Assembly (NCBI GenBank): GCA_030042795.1
Contig: JASHYZ010000133.1
Span: 1-6,585 of the forward strand
Source: Terriglobia bacterium
GTDB taxonomy: Bacteria > Acidobacteriota > Terriglobia > UBA7540
Length of the DNA: 6,585 nt
Reading direction: 5' to 3'
This document shows, one piece after another, positions 1 through 3,617 of this stretch. The translations under genes were made by a program, and so were the position numbers. The notes beneath the pieces are model-generated. The model was not told where the DNA came from, ran no database searches, and saw only the letters and a program-made list of their open reading frames with translations. Within the stretch, counting starts at the first letter, position 1, and each line of letters opens with the position of its first letter.

Positions 1-622
1 ACGCCGCCTCAAAATCGTAGATTGAAAGTTCGAGTTCTTCTTCGAATCTTAAGTCCCTATAGGTCTTGTCGTTGCTCCACTTTATTTCATAAACAGATTG
101 AACGTCTTGGAGGAAAGCCGCGATACGCTCAAGACCATAGGTGATCTCAACGCTGATCGGGTTGAGGTCAAGCCCGCCGCACTGCTGGAAGTAGGTGAAC
201 TGGGTGATTTCAAGTCCATCCAGCATCACCTGCCAGCCGATTCCCCAGGCGCCTAGCGTGGGTGCCTCCCAGTTGTCTTCTTCAAAGCGAATGTCATGTT
301 CACGAAGGTCGATGCCGAGTGCCTTGACACTTTCCAGGTAAATATCCTGAATGTCAATCGGCGGTGGCTTCAAAATCACCTGCATTTGTGTGTGCTTCAA
401 GAGACGATTGGGGTTCTCGCCGTAGCGGCCGTCAGCCGGCCGGCGCGAAGGCTGGTAATAAGCAACCTTCCAGGGCTCGGGTCCAAGGACCCGGAGAAAG
501 GTCTCAGGACACATGGTGCCCGCACCGACTTCAAGGTCGTAAGGCAGGGCCAGAACGCAACCCCGGCCGGCCCAAAACTGGCTAAGCGCGATGATCATGT
601 CTTGGAAATTCAAGACAGGCAT
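1..622 (-). CDS. glyQ: Glycyl-tRNA synthetase alpha subunit, partial (C-terminus beyond the left edge)
   Basis: This is the alpha chain of the alpha2-beta2 class II glycyl-tRNA synthetase. It binds glycine and ATP and forms glycyl-adenylate in the cytoplasm; the beta chain (GlyS) mainly handles tRNA. I translated the reverse complement by hand: 207 codons are visible out of roughly 290-300 usual for the family. Recognisable family blocks are [15 protein letters not shown] (about residues 28-42), [19 protein letters not shown] (55-73), [13 protein letters not shown] (118-130), [12 protein letters not shown] (139-150) and VEITYGLER (158-166). The start ATG at 622-620 is fixed, because an in-frame TAA lies only two codons upstream (631-629). 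I see no good Shine-Dalgarno sequence before it, so translation may depend on the upstream cistron. It is the third gene of the recO-membrane protein-glyQ run, 50 bases after the membrane gene, and glyS is expected next. The identification is very secure. Confidence 0.96.
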   Translation of the reverse strand, partial: MPVLNFQDMIIALSQFWAGRGCVLALPYDLEVGAGTMCPETFLRVLGPEPWKVAYYQPSRRPADGRYGENPNRLLKHTQMQVILKPPPIDIQDIYLESVKALGIDLREHDIRFEEDNWEAPTLGAWGIGWQVMLDGLEITQFTYFQQCGGLDLNPISVEITYGLERIAAFLQDVQSVYEIKWSNDKTYRDLRFEEELELSIYDFEAA

Positions 623-672
623 ATGAAATTAGGGCTCGTGGGAAAATGCAAACTTCAACTCCTACCAGCGTG

Positions 673-1125
673 CTACACCGTTCTGCGGCTTCGCTTTGCC
701 ACCCAATAAACCGGCCAGCCAAGGAGGAGTCCGACGACGGCCACGAAAACAAACGCGACGGCGTGGGAGATAGCGTGCCTAACGACAGGAAGCGACCGGT
801 GGGCGAAGACCATCTCCTCGTAGTAGGTCGGCGTTCCGGTGCGGGCGGTAATCAGAATCCCCGCCACAATAAGAATTGTGCACCATGCGGCGAGCGCGAC
901 ATACCAACCGGCTGCTTGAACGTAACGGCCGTCGGGATCGCGACCTTCGCGCGCAAAGAATATCACTAGGCTGACCAGTAACACGATGTTCAAGCTGACG
1001 ATGAGTGACCCAATGATCTCCGGGACTCCCAGCGCATCCACCCACCCTTTCATGAAATAACGGAGGATGCCTACCACGAGCATAACCAACGCCAGAGTCA
1101 GAAACGTGCTTGATCTACTGGTCAT
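673..1125 (-). CDS. Small four-helix integral membrane protein, function unknown
   Basis: This 150-residue protein has no function I recognise. The sequence shows four hydrophobic stretches, at about residues 7-24, 37-57, 70-92 and 119-142, separated by short polar loops (KGWVDALG; FAREGRDPDGRYVQ; TARTGTPTYYEEMVFAHRS). It ends in a basic tail, KRSRR, which by the positive-inside rule would be cytoplasmic. There is no cleavable signal peptide and no catalytic motif that I can name. The ATG at 1125 follows the recO stop by 41 bases. A weak AGGA lies about 12 bases upstream of the start, and a small hairpin overlaps it. The glyQ ATG follows 50 bases after the stop codon, so the gene is probably co-transcribed with recO and glyQ. 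The hydrophobic periodicity and the operon spacing argue for a real gene. Its role is open, and neither neighbour predicts a membrane function. Confidence 0.8.
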   Translation of the reverse strand: MTSRSSTFLTLALVMLVVGILRYFMKGWVDALGVPEIIGSLIVSLNIVLLVSLVIFFAREGRDPDGRYVQAAGWYVALAAWCTILIVAGILITARTGTPTYYEEMVFAHRSLPVVRHAISHAVAFVFVAVVGLLLGWPVYWVAKRSRRTV

Positions 1126-1138
1126 GGAAATTCCAATT

Positions 1139-1155
1139 CCTGGCTTGGTGCCAGG
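1139..1155. repeat. Short perfect hairpin between recO and the membrane protein gene
   Basis: CCTGGC (1139-1144) and GCCAGG (1150-1155) are perfect inverted arms of 6 bases around a 5-base loop. On the minus-strand transcript the second arm ends in CAGG, which merges with the only candidate Shine-Dalgarno (AGGA) of the membrane protein gene. The structure could therefore damp translation of that gene. No T-run follows, so it is not a typical terminator. A stem this short can also occur by chance. Confidence 0.35.
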
Positions 1156-1166
1156 CGAGACTCGCG

Positions 1167-1916
1167 CTACGAGACTTCCGCAAGTAGTCCTCGGGTCATT
1201 AACTTTCGTTCAAGTTGAGATTCAATCAAGAATTCAAGAAAAGACCGCACATCTTTGCAAAACCTAGGGATGCCGGTCTCTCCCATCCATTTCTCCAGCA
1301 ACCGAGCGCAAGCAGCTTGGGCCTCTGCAAGAGCTGTTGCTGCGACTGTGTGGCTGGCCCCGGTTCCTAGGCGGCATTCCTTCCCCACCAGTGTGGTTAA
1401 TCCTGGGCCGTAATAGACCAACTCGTCCTCAAACCTACGCCCGCATGCCCCACAGGCTGTCAGATCCGGCAGAAAACCGCCCAAACGCAGCATCCAGTAG
1501 TTGAAGTACACCAGCGGCCGATCAACTTCGCGAAAATGCTTTAAGTTCCGGAGAACTACCAGCAGCAGCCGGAAGATGCGCTCATTAACTTCGCGCTCCG
1601 GAAGCAGATGCTCCGAAACCTCCACCACGTACTGTCCTGCCAAGTGCGCCGCGTAATCCTTCTGCATGTCAAAGAAAGACTCGATGATCTCAACCGAGTT
1701 TAGCCGCGCCAAATCGCGGTTCTCGCGCTCGTAGAACCAAAGGCGCACATAGCCGAGTGATTCAAGCGTGCCGCCGTAACGGGATTTGGTCCGTTGCGCG
1801 CCCGAAGCCACGGCCCGAACGCGTCCCACCTGCCGGGTGAAAAGCGACACAATCTTGTCCGCCTCGCCCAGCCAGTAAGTTCTGAGCACGATTGCTTCGG
1901 TTTCAACCAGAGGCAT
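1167..1916 (-). CDS. recO: DNA repair protein RecO (recombination mediator)
   Basis: RecO works in the cytoplasm in the RecF(O)R pathway. It binds SSB-coated single-stranded DNA, anneals complementary strands and, with RecR, helps load RecA at gaps. The 249-residue length is normal for the family. The N-terminus (LVETEAIVLRTYWLGEADKIVSLFT) is the typical start of the RecO OB-fold: new strand, then the GE-D-IV-LFT block at about residues 17-27. It continues with GRVRAVASGAQRTKSRYGG (31-49), then a helical middle domain containing ERIFRLLLVVLRNL (112-125) and YFNYWMLRLGGFLPDL (137-152). The zinc-binding knuckle CGAC is at C155/C158. The usual second CxxC is reduced to one cysteine, C181, so a complete four-cysteine zinc site is not seen. 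The ATG at 1916 gives the canonical N-terminus; no strong ribosome-binding site is visible. It appears to be the first gene of the operon with the membrane protein and glyQ. The identification is secure. Confidence 0.95.
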   Translation of the reverse strand: MPLVETEAIVLRTYWLGEADKIVSLFTRQVGRVRAVASGAQRTKSRYGGTLESLGYVRLWFYERENRDLARLNSVEIIESFFDMQKDYAAHLAGQYVVEVSEHLLPEREVNERIFRLLLVVLRNLKHFREVDRPLVYFNYWMLRLGGFLPDLTACGACGRRFEDELVYYGPGLTTLVGKECRLGTGASHTVAATALAEAQAACARLLEKWMGETGIPRFCKDVRSFLEFLIESQLERKLMTRGLLAEVS

Positions 1917-2000
1917 CGCGAATGCCGACGCGCCAACAATGTTTCAAGGTATCACAATTTACAATGCGCGCGAAGCTATCGATTCGAGCTTGTGTGCTCT

Positions 2001-2137
2001 AGCAGGTTGCGGAAAAAGCCTTCGGCCCATGTCATCCTGAGCAACGCGAAGGATCTGCTTTTAATTGTTTTCAATAAGATACAGCAGATGCTTCGCTGCG
2101 CTCAGCATGACAGATTTCCTTTTTTCCGCAGCCTGCT
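2001..2137. repeat. Nested inverted repeat (REP/MITE-like palindromic element), copy 1
   Basis: There are two concentric sets of inverted arms. The outer arms are 2001-2017 (agcaggttgcggaaaaa) and 2121-2137 (tttttccgcagcctgct), matching at 16 of 17 positions when one is reverse-complemented. The inner arms are 2031-2058 (starting gtcatcctgagc) and 2084-2111 (ending gctcagcatgac), matching at 23 of 28. About 25 AT-rich bases form the loop. From memory, sequences of the type gtcatcctgagcgaagcgaagga are highly repeated between genes in acidobacterial and some other genomes, which fits a dispersed non-coding repeat. Frames through it translate into spurious peptides such as VILSNAKDLL and RCAQHD, often misannotated as proteins. 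It could fold into a long hairpin in RNA from either strand. Mobility is only inferred. Confidence 0.85.
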
Positions 2138-2163
2138 GACATCAGTAAGACTCAGACTCAACG

Positions 2164-2204
2164 ACTGCTGATCTTTGATCGATCTCGGGCAGGAGATCAG
2201 CGGT
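2164..2204. repeat. Inverted repeat / hairpin downstream of the large palindrome
   Basis: The arm actgctgatct (2164-2174) pairs with agatcagcggt (2194-2204) at 10 of 11 positions; the remaining pair is a G-T wobble. The 19-base loop contains GATCGATC (2177-2184). The plus strand continues with three more T after the stem's terminal T (T-run 2204-2207), so it faintly resembles a factor-independent terminator in the plus direction. However, no plus-strand gene lies upstream. It could stop antisense transcription coming from the recO side, be an operator-like site, or be chance. Confidence 0.4.
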
Positions 2205-2428
2205 TTTGGGCACTCCACGAGTCTTCCACAAGCACGTCTGATAATTTTTCAACACCTGCTTCCCAAGTTAACATAACCTGAAATCCGCAGATCGCCTTGG
2301 TTTTTCCACTGGTCCACCGACCTGAGACACAGAGCGTGAACGCGCAAGCGGCACCAGCCGGACAAGCCCGAACTTCGCTACCAGAGGCTGGATCGGCCGT
2401 GGCGCCGGCTTGAGATTCTCTTTTGTGG

Positions 2429-2457
2429 TTGCGCTGCCGACTCAGGCCTTGTAGATT
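2429..2457 (+). promoter_or_regulatory. Weak candidate sigma-70-type promoter for the sugar kinase
   Basis: TTGCGC (2429-2434) and TAGATT (2452-2457) are separated by 17 bases. They match the -35 consensus at 3 of 6 positions and the -10 consensus at 4 of 6. Transcription would start near 2464 and give a leader of about 20 bases before the TTG start. The geometry is right, but the match is poor and such pairs are common by chance. Confidence 0.22.
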
Positions 2458-2472
2458 AACGCCTCGGCTTGT

Positions 2473-2479
2473 GGAGGAG
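2473..2479 (+). promoter_or_regulatory. Shine-Dalgarno sequence that sets the kinase start
   Basis: GGAGGAG lies with its GGAGG core 6 bases before the TTG at 2484, which is near-ideal spacing. A start at the earlier in-frame TTG (2469) would place this purine-rich motif inside the coding sequence and leave that codon without a ribosome-binding site. This is the main reason for choosing 2484. Confidence 0.7.
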
Positions 2480-2483
2480 CGGA

Positions 2484-3437
2484 TTGAAGAAGGCGACGAT
2501 TGAGGTTGTGGGAATAGGCGAAAATGCCACCGACATGGTGATGAGGGTAAAGGTCTTCCCTTCCCCGGGCGGCAAGGAAAGGATTGAAGCCATCACGAGG
2601 GAAGCGGGCGGATCCGTGGCGACGGCACTCGTAACCTGTCGGCGCCTCGGATTGGGCGTCCGCTACCTGGGCTCCGTCGGGGACGACGAGACAGGACGCT
2701 TCCAGGCGGCGAGCCTGCGCCGGGAAGGAATCGACCTAGCCTATCTCCGAACGGCCAAAGGGGCGCGAAGCAGAATCTCACAGATCATCCTCGACACCAC
2801 CACCGGCGAGCGCGTGGTTCTTTGGGAGCGCGACCCGCGGCTGTCTTGGAAGCCGGCGGACATTCCCTTCGCCGTTATAGCAGGAGCCCGGGCGCTTCAC
2901 CTTGACGCCACCGATCTTCCTGCCAGCAGGCGAACCGCACGCCTCGCGCGCAAGGCCGGCGTTCCCGTGGTCGCCGACTTGGACGCCGTCTGCCCAGGGA
3001 TTGAGACCCTCGTGCCGCTGATCGATTACCTCATCGCGTCCTCCGACTTCATCGCTCCGGCCACCGGCGAGCGGGACCCCTTCCGCGCCCTGGAGCGCCT
3101 GGCCGACTTGTCGAAGGGCCGCCTTGTAGGTGTGACGCTCGGACGCGACGGTGCCTTGATGTTCTCGGAGGGGCGCTTCCATTACTCTCCGGGCTTCCGA
3201 ATCGATGCCGTCGATACCACTGGCGCTGGCGATGTCTTTCACGGCGGCTTCATCTACGCATTCGTGCGCGGATGGGGCCTCAAGGACAGCCTGGAGTTCG
3301 CGAACGCGATGGCCGCCTTGAACTCGATGGCGCTTGGAGCTCGCGGCGGGATCGCGTCCGAGCAGAAAGCTCGCAAGCTGATGGCGCGGGGTGAGCGCAA
3401 CATAAATCGCGACTATGCGTTGCGCGGAGCGCTGTGA
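2484..3437 (+). CDS. PfkB/ribokinase-family carbohydrate kinase, substrate unknown
   Basis: The predicted protein of 317 residues is a cytoplasmic ATP-dependent kinase of the PfkB family, which phosphorylates a sugar or related alcohol. Starting at TTG 2484 it begins MKKATIEVVGIGENATD, the typical first strand with the G-x-D substrate-side motif. The family's first signature is at about residues 41-71 (AGGSVATALVTCRRLG ... GSVGDDETG). TLGRDGAL (218-225) is the TxGxxG block of the nucleotide region. The second signature, DTTGAGDVFHGGF (244-256), carries the anion hole and the likely catalytic base Asp250. Length is normal for the family. In the first signature the Asn common in ribokinases is replaced (GGSVATA). 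This resembles the sulfofructose kinase YihV as I remember it, but VVLWERDPRLS (near residues 111-121) differs from the YihV substrate loop, so I do not assign that substrate. It stands alone: recO diverges from it, a TonB-dependent receptor converges on it, and palindromic repeats flank both sides. The family call is secure; the substrate is not. Confidence 0.93.
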   Translation: MKKATIEVVGIGENATDMVMRVKVFPSPGGKERIEAITREAGGSVATALVTCRRLGLGVRYLGSVGDDETGRFQAASLRREGIDLAYLRTAKGARSRISQIILDTTTGERVVLWERDPRLSWKPADIPFAVIAGARALHLDATDLPASRRTARLARKAGVPVVADLDAVCPGIETLVPLIDYLIASSDFIAPATGERDPFRALERLADLSKGRLVGVTLGRDGALMFSEGRFHYSPGFRIDAVDTTGAGDVFHGGFIYAFVRGWGLKDSLEFANAMAALNSMALGARGGIASEQKARKLMARGERNINRDYALRGAL

Positions 3438-3617
3438 TGGCCGCTGAGTCCACATCCCGTCGCAATTCACATCCAAAATCATCGGATCGTGTCATGTTGA
3501 GCGGAGCGAAACATCCCGGCATTTCCTTTAGGCCACGAAAAATGCAGGGATTCTTCACTCCGCTGCGCTTCGTTCAGAATGACATAAGGGCGGCATGCGC
3601 ATACTCTAGCCGTCGCG
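3438..3617. other. Convergent intergenic region between kinase and receptor
   Basis: This is 180 bases between two convergent genes. Most of it is a second palindromic repeat (3491-3583). No typical stem plus T-run terminator is seen, so the repeat hairpin may be what ends transcription from both sides. That is an inference. A frame running across the region and into the receptor's 3' end reads through the repeat (VMLSGAKHPG ... RFVQND) and is not a gene. Confidence 0.6.
3491..3583. repeat. Palindromic dispersed repeat, copy 2
   Basis: The left arm begins gtcatgttgagcggagcgaa (3491-3510) and continues to catccc. The right arm runs from gggattcttcactccgctgc (3547-3566) to gttcagaatgac, ending at 3583. 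Inside, cccggcattt and aaatgcaggg pair at 8 of 10 positions around a short AT-rich loop. The terminal gtcat...tgagc pattern is shared with the inner arms of the element at 2001-2137, so both belong to one repeat family. The outer agcagg-tgcggaaaaa arms of copy 1 are absent here. Placed between convergent genes, it could act as a bidirectional terminator or mRNA 3'-end stabiliser. Confidence 0.75.

Larger units (their letters stand above)
1917..2483. other. Divergent intergenic region, non-coding (567 bases)
   Basis: This region lies between the diverging recO and sugar kinase genes. It should hold the promoters of both, plus a large nested inverted repeat (2001-2137) and a separate hairpin (2164-2204). 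The left portion (1917-2000) is AT-richer and presumably drives recO, but I found no convincing -35/-10 pair there. The stretch 2205-2440 shows no recognisable gene on either strand. One minus-strand frame stays open for a long way, ending at 2197, but it lacks an upstream start: the only ATG in it (2274) would give 25 residues. I treat it as non-coding. Confidence 0.7.

Noticed and set aside
623..672. A T-box or other tRNA-sensing leader before glyQ
   Set aside because: Such leaders control glyQS in Firmicutes, but only 50 bases separate glyQ from the preceding gene here, too short for a T-box, and no T-box core sequence is seen.
296..969. Plus-strand open frames over glyQ and the membrane gene
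   Set aside because: They are opposite to a clearly recognised glyQ and a membrane protein with clean hydrophobic periodicity, and have no domain character of their own.
1917..2000. A recO promoter such as TTGTAA-17-CATTGT on the minus strand
   Set aside because: The spacing fits but the -10 hexamer matches consensus at only 3 of 6 positions, and several equally weak alternatives exist, so no site is called.
2001..2137. The large palindrome as a CRISPR repeat or phage attachment site
   Set aside because: There is no regular repeat-spacer array, no cas gene, no integrase and no tRNA nearby. It is an inverted, not direct, repeat structure.
1794..2171. A 125-residue plus-strand open frame across the recO start and the palindromic element
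   Set aside because: It is antisense to recO at its 5' end and then reads through the repeat, giving the VILSNAKDLL...RCAQHD type of peptide that arises from this repeat family. It is not a gene.
2197..2483. A long stop-free minus-strand frame upstream of the kinase, with the ATG at 2274 giving a 25-residue peptide
   Set aside because: There is no upstream start codon for a longer protein, no ribosome-binding site and no recognisable motif. A short stretch resembling a GKT motif is not in a P-loop context. Likely chance openness.
2778..3482. A 234-residue minus-strand open frame opposite the sugar kinase
   Set aside because: The plus strand encodes a full PfkB protein with both family signatures. 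The antisense frame has no recognisable domain and is a by-product of GC-rich coding sequence.
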